This document shows positions 1 through 8,777 of a stretch of DNA of 64,000 bases, one piece after another. Position numbers and translations under genes: made by a program. The DNA comes from Chthoniobacter flavus Ellin428 (GTDB taxonomy: Bacteria > Verrucomicrobiota > Verrucomicrobiia > Chthoniobacterales > Chthoniobacteraceae): assembly GCF_000173075.1 (NCBI RefSeq), contig NZ_ABVL01000003.1, positions 310,001-374,000 on the forward strand. Reading direction: 5' to 3'. The notes under the pieces were generated by a model. It saw nothing but the letters and a program-made list of their open reading frames with translations. It did not search any database and was not told the origin of the DNA. Numbering within the stretch: the first letter of the stretch is position 1; each line of letters starts with the position of its first letter.

Positions 1-6
1 TGTGGC

Positions 7-423
7 ATGCCTATGAACGACGATTCCGAAGCCGCGGCCAAGCTCTCCAAGGCGGTCCACGACATTGAAGCGTTGTTGCACCCTCCAATCGCGCAACCTG
101 CCACTACCCAGCCTGCGCCGCTTGCGATACCCGCACCGTCCGGCTCAAAGGTGAACAGATTTTGTTCGATCGTTTTCATCGTTGCGATCGTCAACTTCGT
201 TGCGTTCCTGATTGGGGCTTCGGTGCTTCGGGGCGACGCAGTAAATGGAAAGACGGAAGCGGGACGATATTATGTGGCCGATCACGGAAAGCTGACGGAA
301 GTGTCGAAGGCCGCTTTCACCTACAGCCGCTTTCACTATTACACGTTATGGGTCACTCACCCTATGGCAATGATCTGCGCCCTGGTATGCTACGTGCCGA
401 AACAATCCAAGCGAACAAAGTGA
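7..423 (+). CDS. Hypothetical membrane protein, 138 aa
   Basis: I do not recognise a family. The protein has a charged N-terminus (about residues 1-25), a Pro/Ala-rich linker (26-47), one clear hydrophobic segment at about 52-74 and a second at about 112-130, so it should sit in the membrane with a loop of about 40 residues between the two segments. There are two ATG codons close together (positions 7 and 13); the first was used. The window edge lies 6 bases upstream, so a longer N-terminus cannot be excluded. Nothing nearby suggests a function. Confidence 0.5.
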   Translation: MPMNDDSEAAAKLSKAVHDIEALLHPPIAQPATTQPAPLAIPAPSGSKVNRFCSIVFIVAIVNFVAFLIGASVLRGDAVNGKTEAGRYYVADHGKLTEVSKAAFTYSRFHYYTLWVTHPMAMICALVCYVPKQSKRTK

Positions 424-1219
424 ACCTGTTCTGCGTGATGGCCGCTGCGCATCAGCACACGTGCGGAGCGGAAACCGCAGCTCGATTCGTAACCCGAAAA
501 AGTAACCCGATTGAAAATTTTGGGAGTTTTCGGGAGGACTCGGAAAGACAATCAATCGCCCGCGAATCAAGCGCCCATCGGCTCTGGCGGACTGTGGAGG
601 ATTCGGAGCGATTCGGGCGGAAAATGGCCTGAAAAAATTAGAAGACCGCTGCTCTATCCAGTTGAGCTACGGGCACAAAAGCGGGCCGCCGAGTCGGCGG
701 CAGCGCACGCACTATGTCGCGCGAGTCGCTCTCCAGAGCAAGCCTGTTGTGCATAAGCATGTGAACAGTCCTCCGTCGAGGAGGCTGCGCGGACTGTGCC
801 GACCGATGCCTTTTTCTCAAAATGTTGGCTGGCTCGTATCGAAACTGCGCGTTTTCCTGCGAGCCACGTGTGCTTCATTCGCTGCGCGATGGGTGTCCAT
901 GTTGCTCCGGCGGCGTGGCCATTGACCGGGGCTGGAAGCGATGCCTTGCGCTTCGAGGAATTCAGCAGCACGGATCTCGCCGGCCGGGTGCTGGACGTGA
1001 GCAAACGCCACCCGATCTCAAAACAGCTCTCCCCAGCAGATGCGGGCGCGATGTCGGTGTCACGAATCCTTGGCAGCTCCGATCAATGGCAGCCGGGAAG
1101 GTAATGGCGAAGCTCATTTCGCCGGTGCATTAAATTCAATCCTAATTGCAGGTTACTGCATAGGTGCTCGCTTTCTGTTCGCGCCACCAGGCGGCAAAGT
1201 GGGGCGCATTCCTCCCTCT
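424..1219. other. Intergenic region without a recognisable gene
   Basis: About 800 bases between the first membrane protein and the pectinesterase. Short open frames exist on both strands, but none has a recognisable product, a supported start or consistent codon use. The only identifiable object is a 5' half of a tRNA-Arg gene on the minus strand, listed separately. The stretch looks like decayed DNA next to a broken tRNA gene. Confidence 0.5.
638..676 (-). pseudogene. Truncated tRNA-Arg(UCU), 5' half only
   Basis: Read on the minus strand, the 39 bases reproduce the acceptor 5' strand (GTGCCCG), the D-arm with the GAGC stem and AACTGGATA loop, the 5' strand of the anticodon stem (GCGGT) and the anticodon loop CTTCTAA with anticodon TCT. 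The sequence then changes abruptly to TTTTTTCAGGCC instead of the complementary ACCGC stem, and no variable loop or T-arm follows. I looked for the 3' half on the minus strand toward position 480 and did not find it. It cannot make a tRNA alone. The break directly after the anticodon loop fits an integration or deletion scar, or an intron-like interruption. Confidence 0.75.
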
Positions 1220-4200
1220 ATGAGAATACGATTGCTTCTGCCTCTCATTCTGCTGCTCGGCATCCTTATGCCGGCGCGCGCGCAGCTCGTCTGGTCGTCC
1301 TACAACACCAGCGGAACACGGGTCAGCGCCAGTGCGGCGACTTACGATAACTCCGCTGGGACCTATACTTTCACCATTCCGGCAAATACGACTTATACAC
1401 TGGTCACCACGAATTTTGCGCCCGTCACGCTGGCGGCGAGCCAAACGCAGACCCTTACTTTCACGCTGATGGCGAGCGGCGGCTTCGGCGCTACGGGATC
1501 GCCGGTCATCAACAGGCGATTCGTAGCTTATGGCCTGTTCAATTATGGCGCGACCGCCCCGGGAAACGCCGGCGCATTCACGGACGACGTCGGGTTGTGG
1601 ACCGATTCTTATCAACAATCGACCGGCATTGCGGCGGAAGTTTTCGGAGGAACCAGCACCACGGCGAATCTACTCGGCTACGCCAGCGGGACGCAGCTGG
1701 GCGCGGCGGTCGGACCGGGTTCCGGGGCGGTGGGCCAGTTTACCGATGGCAGCAGCACCAATGTGACCTTTCGCCTGGTTGAAAATGTCGGCGGTTCGGC
1801 CAGCATTGGGGCTGGGACCAGCACCTCGGCCGCGGGCGTGTGGTATGCGGACGCGGCCAGTGGAGGAACGACGTTCAACAGAACCATCTACAGCGCAAAT
1901 GCATCGATGCCCCAAGGCGCCACCACATTCAACGAATTCGCTTTCATGTTCTTCAACAGCACCGCGAGCAGCGTGACGCTGACTTTGAAGAACATCGCCG
2001 GACTCACGCCGCCACCGATCATCACCACCCAGCCGCCCGTCGCATCCTCCGTGAGTAGTGGTAGCAACTTGACCGTCTCCGTGGTGGCGTCGAGCGCGAC
2101 CGGCTACCAGTGGCAGAAAAGCACCGACGGTGGGACGACGTTCACGCCGATTACGGGTAACGCGACCGCCACCACGGCATCGCTGACCTTGAGCAATGTA
2201 ACCAATGCGGATGCCGGCTTATATAACGTCGTGATCACCAATGGTGCTGGCTCGACCACGAGCACCAGCGATACCGTCACCATCACCTCGAGTGTGGTTG
2301 CGCCGTCGATTTCGACCCAGCCGTCGGGCGCCACGGTGCTCGTGGGGGCCGCGGCCAGCTTCACTGTGGCGGCAAATGGCACTACACCACTCAGTTACCA
2401 ATGGGGCAAGAGCACGGACAGCGGAAACACCTTCAATGACATCGGCGGCGCGACGAATGCAACGTATTCAATCGCCAGCGCAGCATTGAGCGATGCCGGC
2501 AGCTATCGGGCGACCGTGACCAACAGCGCCGGGAGCGCGACAAGCAATGCAGCGGTGCTCACCGTACAGCAAGCGCCGGATATTTCCACGCAGCCGGTGG
2601 CCGCGACGGTGGCCTCCAATGGAACTTACACCCTGTCCGTTAACGCCAGCGGGACACCCGCGCCGACTTATCAATGGCAGCTCAATGGAGTGAACATCGC
2701 CGGAGCCATTTCCTCGAGCTACTCGATCAGCAACGCCGCCGGTGCCAATGCCGGCTATTACTCCTGTGTCATTACGAATGCCGCGGGTGCCGTAACGTCC
2801 AGCGCCGTTTATGTCGGGGTTCTTTCATCCACAATGAGCCTCTCGTCTCTCGCCCCAGCGAATGGCGGGATTGGCAAAAACCGCGATGTGCTCCTGAAGC
2901 TGACCTTCAATCAACCGGTGAGCGCGGGCAATGCGGGGCGCATCGTCATTTACGATGCCTCGAATCCAGCTACGCCCGTGGACACCATCGATATGTCAAC
3001 GGCAACTACGGTCAATCAATTCGGCACGGCATATCGTTACATGCCCAAAACCATTGGCGGAGTGAATTTCAATTACATGCCGGTCACGACGAGTGGGAAT
3101 ACCGCCACGATCGCGTTGCACAGCAGCACGGTGCTCGCCTATGGCAAAACATATTACGTCAATATCGAGCCGGGTGTGCTGCTCGATTCCAACGGGGCGA
3201 CCTTTGGTGGCATCAGCGACAACGCCACCTGGACGTTCACCACAAAATCCGCGGGGCCTGCGGCCAATGCAGCCAGCATTGCCGTGGCGGCGGATGGCAG
3301 CGGCGATTTCGATACGGTACAGGGTGCCGTGGACTTCGTCCCCTTTTCGCCGGCCAACACCATTCCACGGACGATCAACATCGCGAATGGCACCTACAAT
3401 GAAATCGTCCGGCTGCGCACCGGGCAGAATCTGGTGACAATGCAAGGCCAGAGCCAGGCGGGGACGGTCATCCAGTACCTGACAAACAACAACACGCTGA
3501 TCAGCAACCCGACGAGCATCGGCCAGCGCAGCGTCTTCGGCGCTGACCCGAATGATTTCACGATTCAGAACCTGACGATTCGCAATAGTACGCCCAACGG
3601 TGGCTCGCAGGCCGAAGCCTTCTGGGTCGGAAACAACGCCCGGGGCATGACAGTCTGCGCGGTAAATATTTTAAGCTACCAGGACACGGTGATGAGTAAT
3701 GGGGGACAGGCCTTCTTCACCAATTGCTACATCGAAGGCAACGTGGACTTCATCTGGGGCAGCGGGTTGACGTTTTTCGCCAACTGCGAGCTGAAGATGG
3801 TCGGGCTGGCCAGCGGCGGGATTTATGTGCAGGCGCGAAATTCGCCCTCCACATTCCCCGGCTACTTTTTCGCCAACTGCAAACTAACCTCGGATGCAAC
3901 CGTGGCGGCGAATGGAACCTATCTGGCTCGCGTAGACCCGACGGCCTCTCCCGCGAGCCAGGTCGTGTGGATGAATTGCCAAATGGGCCCGCACATCATT
4001 TCGTCGGCTTGGCAACTCAACAACGCCACGACTGCGCCCAGCATCAAGTGGTGGGAATATCAAAGCACCGATCTCACCGGTGCGACGCTCCTTAATGTGA
4101 GCGGGCGACCCACTTTCAACAACATTGCCACCGGGGTGGGAACGAGCACGGTGTTGGCGAACCAGCAGATCGATTCGCCGAGCGCCGCCTATTACAGCGA

Positions 4201-5158
4201 TGCGAGAAACGCGATCGGCTGGGCCCCGTTGCCCGTGATCGGCACGCCGCCGGGCTCGCAAACTGTTCTGGCGGGGCAAGGCGTGACTTTCAGCGTGGCG
4301 GCGACGTCCCCGCTGGCGATGACCTATCAATGGTACAAAAACAACGTCGCCATCGGCGGCGCCACCGGAGTGTCCTACGCGATCCCAAGCGCGGGTTCCT
4401 CGGATGCGGCCAACTATACTGTAGCGGTGACCAATCCCGCAGGCACGGTGACATCCGCCGCCGCGACGCTCACGGTGAACGTTCCTCCGCAGATCACCAG
4501 CGCCAACGGCGCGGTCTTCACGGCGACGCGACCGGGCAGCTTCACGGTGCAGGCGAGCGGCACACCCGCTGCGACGTTTTCGGCCACGGGACTGCCGTCT
4601 TGGGCCAGTCTCGACCGCAATACGGGCGTCCTCACCGGCGTACCGTCCAGCACCGTAGGAAGTCCCATCGCCATCACCATCACTGCGAGCAACGGCATTT
4701 CGCCGGCAGCGACCCAGACCTTTACGTTGGCGGTGCAATGGACATTAGCCACTTGGCAGAGCGCGAAATTCGGAGCCAATGCCGGGGACTCGAGCATCGC
4801 CGGCCCTAACGCGGACCCGAATGGCAATGGTATTTCGAACCTGCTCGAATACGCGCTTGGGGGAGATCCGCTGGCGGCCGGCGCGGCGGTATCGTTGCCG
4901 GTCGTGGCGCCGACGGTCAATCTTTCAGACGGTCAAACTTACTTGGTGATGACCGCCACGCTCGACCCCACGGCCAACGGTATCAGTATTTCCGGCGAGG
5001 TCTCATCCGATTTGCAGACGTGGAATAGCGGAACGAATTACGTTCAGATCGTCAGCGATATCACTGTCGGCGGTGTGCGGACGCTGACCCTGCGAGACAC
5101 AACACCCGTGGCCGGCTCTGCACAGCGGTGGATTCGACTGGTGGTCACACAACCTTAG
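1220..5158 (+). CDS. Secreted multi-Ig pectinesterase, 1312 aa
   Basis: Predicted carbohydrate esterase removing methyl esters from pectin outside the cell. The start at 1220 gives a standard signal peptide (hydrophobic run, then ARAQ near residue 22). After an N-terminal region to about 260 come three Ig-like repeats with the recurring YQW motif (about 266-540), a Big_5/SbsA-like domain (about 545-680), the pectinesterase domain (about 686-1000), another Ig repeat with YQWYK, a He_PIG-like domain (about 1094-1172) and a tail with NGISNLLEYALGG. In the catalytic domain I see QAEAF, SYQDTV, NVDFIWG and a YLAR element in place of LGRPW, so both active-site Asp residues and the Arg appear conserved. 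An in-frame upstream start at 1040 would precede the signal peptide and is unlikely. The LEYALG-type tail is common in exported verrucomicrobial proteins. Confidence 0.88.
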   Translation: MRIRLLLPLILLLGILMPARAQLVWSSYNTSGTRVSASAATYDNSAGTYTFTIPANTTYTLVTTNFAPVTLAASQTQTLTFTLMASGGFGATGSPVINRRFVAYGLFNYGATAPGNAGAFTDDVGLWTDSYQQSTGIAAEVFGGTSTTANLLGYASGTQLGAAVGPGSGAVGQFTDGSSTNVTFRLVENVGGSASIGAGTSTSAAGVWYADAASGGTTFNRTIYSANASMPQGATTFNEFAFMFFNSTASSVTLTLKNIAGLTPPPIITTQPPVASSVSSGSNLTVSVVASSATGYQWQKSTDGGTTFTPITGNATATTASLTLSNVTNADAGLYNVVITNGAGSTTSTSDTVTITSSVVAPSISTQPSGATVLVGAAASFTVAANGTTPLSYQWGKSTDSGNTFNDIGGATNATYSIASAALSDAGSYRATVTNSAGSATSNAAVLTVQQAPDISTQPVAATVASNGTYTLSVNASGTPAPTYQWQLNGVNIAGAISSSYSISNAAGANAGYYSCVITNAAGAVTSSAVYVGVLSSTMSLSSLAPANGGIGKNRDVLLKLTFNQPVSAGNAGRIVIYDASNPATPVDTIDMSTATTVNQFGTAYRYMPKTIGGVNFNYMPVTTSGNTATIALHSSTVLAYGKTYYVNIEPGVLLDSNGATFGGISDNATWTFTTKSAGPAANAASIAVAADGSGDFDTVQGAVDFVPFSPANTIPRTINIANGTYNEIVRLRTGQNLVTMQGQSQAGTVIQYLTNNNTLISNPTSIGQRSVFGADPNDFTIQNLTIRNSTPNGGSQAEAFWVGNNARGMTVCAVNILSYQDTVMSNGGQAFFTNCYIEGNVDFIWGSGLTFFANCELKMVGLASGGIYVQARNSPSTFPGYFFANCKLTSDATVAANGTYLARVDPTASPASQVVWMNCQMGPHIISSAWQLNNATTAPSIKWWEYQSTDLTGATLLNVSGRPTFNNIATGVGTSTVLANQQIDSPSAAYYSDARNAIGWAPLPVIGTPPGSQTVLAGQGVTFSVAATSPLAMTYQWYKNNVAIGGATGVSYAIPSAGSSDAANYTVAVTNPAGTVTSAAATLTVNVPPQITSANGAVFTATRPGSFTVQASGTPAATFSATGLPSWASLDRNTGVLTGVPSSTVGSPIAITITASNGISPAATQTFTLAVQWTLATWQSAKFGANAGDSSIAGPNADPNGNGISNLLEYALGGDPLAAGAAVSLPVVAPTVNLSDGQTYLVMTATLDPTANGISISGEVSSDLQTWNSGTNYVQIVSDITVGGVRTLTLRDTTPVAGSAQRWIRLVVTQP

Positions 5159-5333
5159 CCGAGTCCCGGCGCGTCGCGTTTATCACCGGGAGGTGCAACT
5201 CGAACGCCTGTCCGTTTCCTCGACAGTAGGGATTCGTGATCTCTCCGCTTCTTTCCGTTTCAACATCAATTGCCACCCCGCGCGGAGCAGACGGCTCTTC
5301 CTTTCGCGGAGGAAAGAAGCCGAGGAACGGTTT

Positions 5334-5355
5334 GAGGGAAACCGTGGGTTCCCTC
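5334..5355. repeat. Imperfect inverted repeat (hairpin)
   Basis: GAGGGAAACC-GT-GGGTTCCCTC forms a 10-bp stem with one mismatch. It is preceded by GGTTT, like the second copy at 6030-6051. The two copies lie on either side of the small lipoprotein gene. There is no T-run after the stem, so it is not a typical intrinsic terminator. The remaining DNA at 5159-5440 shows no gene. Confidence 0.6.
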
Positions 5356-5440
5356 TCGTTTCCCTCGGTAGAAACTCCAGACGACGGGAAAGAGGAAAAT
5401 CGCCTTCCGAAATCTGTGTTCTTCGTGCTATCCAAACGAC

Positions 5441-5845
5441 GTGAGAAGTCGTCTGTCGTACATTGCAAATGCGTTGCTAGCGGCGATATCGCTATCTTTG
5501 AGTGGCTGTGCAGCGCGGCAGTCAACCGCGGAGCAATATAATCCGATGCCGCAGCTTTGGGCAGAAACCGTAGCTGAGATGAAGCTCCTCAAGAAGATTG
5601 AAGCGACTCAGACACAATGGACTAAAGCGGCGAACGATGCTTCTGCGATTAAAACTTTCGCTCAGCTTCACGGTGCCATCGGAACCGCGGGCGGAACAAC
5701 CGCGGAAGAGGATGAACGCCTGAGGGAACATCTTGAGGGTCTTTTTCGCACCTCTCATCAGACGATTCTTTTTGGGTGGGAATGTGATCACAGTGAAATC
5801 GTTTTTTTCGATGTGAAGGGCCGACAAAGGTATGCATATCCATAA
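5441..5845 (+). CDS. Small predicted lipoprotein, 134 aa
   Basis: It starts with GTG and has a short basic N-terminus, a hydrophobic run and a lipobox LSGC with Cys at about residue 23, so the mature protein should be lipid-anchored. The mature part is about 110 residues, with a predicted helical section (TVAEMKLLKKIEATQTQW) and a C-terminal half ending in DVKGRQRYAYP. I do not recognise a family. The gene stands alone between two related hairpins at 5334 and 6030. Confidence 0.6.
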   Translation: MRSRLSYIANALLAAISLSLSGCAARQSTAEQYNPMPQLWAETVAEMKLLKKIEATQTQWTKAANDASAIKTFAQLHGAIGTAGGTTAEEDERLREHLEGLFRTSHQTILFGWECDHSEIVFFDVKGRQRYAYP

Positions 5846-6029
5846 CGCGCCGGGGTCGTGGTGCGGTGCGATTGTTCGCGGAACAGCATTTGCAATTGGC
5901 ACGGGTTCTGGCTTGGCCTCGGGAAATCCACTCCCGTCGCTGGATGGAGTCCTTTCGGCGACAGCCGCCAAGCGGCGCGCGGAGTGGCCCACGTAGGTGC
6001 GGAGCCATGTCCCCCGAGAGAAGGGGTTT

Positions 6030-6051
6030 GAGGGGAACCGTGGTTCCCCTC
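6030..6051. repeat. Perfect 22-base palindromic hairpin
   Basis: GAGGGGAACC-GT-GGTTCCCCTC is a perfect 10-bp stem with a 2-base loop, preceded by GGTTT. It is a better-preserved relative of the hairpin at 5334-5355. It lies between the 3' ends of two convergent genes (5845 on plus, 6112 on minus). That position would suit a transcript end, but no T-run follows on either strand. Confidence 0.7.
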
Positions 6052-6111
6052 TCCATCGCACACCCGGCGGTACGCCGCACCAATTGCAACAGGTGGAAAA
6101 ATAGTGAACTA

Positions 6112-6648
6112 TTACCGCTTTCTCGAGGGACCGGCTTCCACCAAAGAGAGGTCAGAGAACCACGCTGTCCCCATTGCCGGACCCGAATAATAGCCTAGAC
6201 GAGGCCCTACTTTGACAGTATCGGCGGCTCCGCTGTCGAATTCCAAGGTAACTTTTGTCCAACTTCTCGTTCCGGTAATGAACGGTGAATGCTCAAATCC
6301 GCCCTCAAGGCAGAGAGACGCGCCATCCTTGCCTACGATATCTTTGGTTTTGATATAGCCTGTGAGTCGATAGTGCGTCTTTGGTTTCACTTGGATGGCC
6401 TGTCTTAAGATGCTGTCATCGCCGGATGCGTTATTAATGCGGATGGCGGCTTTTTCGCCATGTTTTTCGATGGCATCGATCGTTGCCTGACCGCGATCAT
6501 GGGCGCTGTGGAACTCCCAGCCGTTTTGTCCGTCGGCAAAGGACGGATTTGTTAGGAGGTTGGGCTTCGCGGTTGTAGAATCTTGTCCGTAGGCAGCCGC
6601 TAAAGTGCAGCAGGTGAGCAGAGCGAATGCTAGTTTGCGATTGTTCAT
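6112..6648 (-). CDS. Exported carbohydrate-binding-like protein, 178 aa
   Basis: The start at 6648 was chosen because it follows an AAAAGGAC ribosome-binding site and gives a signal peptide ending near AAAYGQ; a longer frame upstream lacks both. The mature part reads as a CBM4/9-like jelly-roll fold: NLLTNPSFADGQNGWEF near the N-terminus, then alternating strands with LRQAIQVKPKTHYRLTGYIK and a closing AWFSDLSLVE. This pattern (asparagine-rich opening, 'W' after a Gly turn, final strand describing a 'feature') is known from carbohydrate-binding modules. No catalytic domain is attached. The gene is next to the left end of the insertion sequence at 6817 and convergent with the lipoprotein gene. 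Confidence 0.65.
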   Translation of the reverse strand: MNNRKLAFALLTCCTLAAAYGQDSTTAKPNLLTNPSFADGQNGWEFHSAHDRGQATIDAIEKHGEKAAIRINNASGDDSILRQAIQVKPKTHYRLTGYIKTKDIVGKDGASLCLEGGFEHSPFITGTRSWTKVTLEFDSGAADTVKVGPRLGYYSGPAMGTAWFSDLSLVEAGPSRKR

Positions 6649-6816
6649 GTCCTTTTGGAGGGTTTCGAGTTGCTTCACAAGTAGTGGTGTCTCTTCGACT
6701 GTCCACTCGTGAAAGGTGTCATCCAGCCTTCTCAAATCATGAGAACACCATATCGACCGCAGGGTTGAGAATTTTATTGAGAGAGTCAACTTTTGAGTTT
6801 GCGGCCAAGGTCCACT

Positions 6817-6838
6817 GGGTGTGATTGAAAGTGGTGCC
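6817..6838 (+). repeat. Terminal inverted repeat, left end of the IS
   Basis: It begins GGGTGTGATTGAAAGTGG and continues with TGCC. It is the exact reverse complement of 8236-8257. It lies 6 bases outside the transposase stop codon. Confidence 0.9.
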
Positions 6839-6843
6839 GGTGA

Positions 6844-8171
6844 TCAGGCAGCTTTGCGGTCCTGCCAGAAGGATTCCCATAGTTGGTTGGCGCGGATGAT
6901 GCGCAGTTGGGCGAGAGCATGCGCGTTGTGGGACAACCAAGCGCTGCCCGGCTTTTTGAGGCGAGCTTGCAGGACGTGTTTGTGTCCGGACTCGATCAAG
7001 CCTGAGCCGATCGGTAGTTCGCGAGCCAGCGCTTTCGGGTAATCGAGGTATGGCCGGCGCCTGGAGAGATAGCCATGAGCGCTCCGCACCGGAGCTTCCT
7101 CGTCTGGGACGGTGGCCGGCTCGAGGTCGGCGGCCAAAGACGCGAGCACCTTGTCCGCCGCACCCCGGCGCAACCGCTGCTGCTGGGTATGCAGCCACCT
7201 CCGCGGGGCCTGGGGGCGGCAGGATTCGGCGGCCGCGGCCAGATATTCACTGACGTGAAAGAAGTCGATGAGCAGCTCGGCTTGATCACCAAACGCCTCC
7301 TGGCATTGCCGACGGATCCAGTCCGCACCATCGGCCACCACATGCAGCCGGGCATTCAGCGACCAGCCGGCGTCACGCGCACAATGTCCCCAGCGCCGTC
7401 CGGTTTCCTCCACCGTCAGGAATCCCGCCGCATACGTCGTGTCGACACGACCATGGGCCCGCGCTGCGCTCAGGCGCATTTCCTTCCATTCACGCGGACG
7501 TGCTTGGGTGCGTTTGCGTCCCTCAGGCACCGTGCAGATCATGGTCCCATCAGCCTGCGCTACGATATACTCCGGCCCCGTCTTGGGCAGCACACGGAAG
7601 TTCTCGCGATAGTGAGCTTCCAACTGGGTCACCGCACGCGCCGCCTGTTGCAAGGTCGCGTCGCGCACGGCCGTCGCATTCAATTCGAACCCGTAATGTT
7701 CCTTGAGGCGCTGGCCGCATTGCCGAAAGGAATGCTCCGCGCCAAAATCGCTCAAGACCCGCTGTAAACGTCGGGACTTGCCACGGGCCGTGATGGCCGT
7801 CCGGCCCAAAAAGGGTCGCAGATAGCTCTGCCCTGGAGCCTGCCAAATCCGCTCCTGCAGGCAGACCGCTCCAAAGCTGCACCACCAACTCAGGGTCTTT
7901 TTTTTCGCACTCTCGCCCTTGGCGTCTTTTGCCGAAGATCCTCCGCCGCTTGCTCTTCGGCGCTCTGCGCCCAAGCCTGCATCGCCTTGTTCCCCAAGCG
8001 CCGCACTTCGGCGACCAACCACTCCTCAATCTGGTCCGCCGTGCCGCTCGGGGATTCCGTCAGGTCCAGAATCGCTTCAAATCGCTCCAGCAATTCAGGG
8101 TGACTGCGCAGTTTCTCCAACAATTGTTTCTCCCGCTGGGGATCGGACGACTGGCCATGAGTTGTTTGCAT
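6844..8171 (-). CDS. ISKra4-family transposase via -1 frameshift, about 442 aa
   Basis: Catalyses transposition of the surrounding element. It is written in two overlapping frames. The first starts at 8171 (MQTTHGQSSD...) and encodes about 90 residues, ending shortly after an A8 run (minus-strand reading of 7898-7905, CGA AAA AAA AGA). The second frame is -1 relative to it and continues KKKTLSWWCSFG to 6844. Classic -1 slippage at A AAA AAA would fuse them. The fused protein contains VVADGADWI, IDFFHVSEYL and a C-terminal LPIGSGLIESGHKHV, the typical ISKra4 signature around the DDE residues. The second part alone lacks a credible start. Fusion by ribosomal frameshifting is inferred, not proven; a plain one-base mutation is the alternative. 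Confidence 0.82.
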
Positions 8172-8235
8172 GGACGATCACATTTAAGCACCTGCACGCA
8201 AAAGTACACATCATTGTCAGGATGCCCAACCAGCT

Positions 8236-8257
8236 GGCACCACTTTCAATCACACCC
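8236..8257 (-). repeat. Terminal inverted repeat, right end of the IS
   Basis: Exact reverse complement of the left end at 6817-6838. The next outside base (C at 8258) would lengthen this side only, so the element edge was set at 8257. Confidence 0.9.
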
Positions 8258-8280
8258 CTTATATCGGGGTTGTCAATCGG

Positions 8281-8355
8281 GTTCAGAGGCAGGCTGTCCC
8301 GGAGGGACAGAGGGATTTAGCCGGGGGTACAGCGAGCTTGCGAGCGACACCCCCG
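8281..8355. repeat. Dispersed intergenic repeat, segment 1
   Basis: It contains AGGCAGGCTGTCCCGGAGGG and then a GGGGGT-ACAGCGAGCTTGCGAGCGAC stretch. The reverse complement of the same order recurs at about 23630-23760, and the CGAGCTTGCGAGCGA core recurs at 55645-55665. No coding signal is convincing. It belongs to a composite repeat family described under findings. Confidence 0.6.
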
Positions 8356-8361
8356 GAACAC

Positions 8362-8515
8362 CTAACCATTACCCACATCTTTTTTGGAGGTCCCGCGGAG
8401 AGAAGAAGTGCCTGCGAATCACGCAAATCACGCGAATAAAATCCTCCTCATTCGCGTTATCTGCGTGATTCGCGGGCCCCATCCGCAGTCTTTTTGAGAT
8501 GTGGGTAATGCTTAG
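8362..8515. repeat. Nested fold-back element
   Basis: Outer arms CTAACCATTACCCACATCT (8362-8380) and AGATGTGGGTAATGCTTAG (8497-8515) are complementary with one mismatch. Inside is a second hairpin (8410-8478) whose arms are built from degenerate GCGAATCAC units and end in GCGGGCC. The outer-arm sequence recurs at the ends of the element at 44552-44781. Confidence 0.75.
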
Positions 8516-8524
8516 CCGGAACAC

Positions 8525-8760
8525 GCCCCCCACATGGATGCGCCCCGGAGGCGGCGCAGGAGTCCTTCGCTCGCAGGAGATTCCTCCGCCCCTTCAGGGC
8601 GGGTCCGTGGAGGGACGGATATCCGGTGGCTGCGCCTGTTCGCTGGAAGCTCACAGGCTTGCACACCGGCTAAATTCCGTTGTCCCTCCGGGACAGTCTG
8701 CTGCTCCGCCAACTCAACCCGATCGACGCCGACTGAGATGTGGGTCAAGATCAGGTCATA
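8525..8760. repeat. Dispersed intergenic repeat, segment 2
   Basis: About 230 bases that reappear in inverted orientation at about 23400-23625 with most bases conserved: GGATGCGCCCCGGAGG, CTCCGCCCCTTCAGGGCGG, GGATATCCGGTGGCTGCGCC and TCCCTCCGGGACAG are shared in the same order. The stretch between the IS and khpB otherwise shows no gene. Confidence 0.7.
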
Positions 8761-8777
8761 GTCCGCCGTTACAGCGC

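Larger units (their letters stand above)
6817..8257 (-). mobile_element. Complete ISKra4-like insertion sequence, 1441 bp
   Basis: The element is bounded by 22-bp perfect terminal inverted repeats (6817-6838 and 8236-8257) and carries one transposase gene filling almost the whole interior. About 1.4 kb, a single frameshift-encoded transposase and its conserved motifs agree with the ISKra4 family. I see no convincing target-site duplication: the bases outside are TCCACT on the left and CCTTATA on the right. Both ends and the transposase look intact, so the copy may be active. Confidence 0.85.

Noticed and set aside
480..637. 3' half of the tRNA-Arg downstream of its 5' half
   Set aside because: Read on the minus strand, no T-arm (GGTTCGA-type) or acceptor complement to GTGCCCG was found here.
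6030..6051. Rho-independent terminator
   Set aside because: A good stem but no T-run on either strand; kept as a repeat only.
6811..8264. Target-site duplication of the insertion sequence
   Set aside because: Flanks TCCACT and CCTTATA do not match over any useful length.
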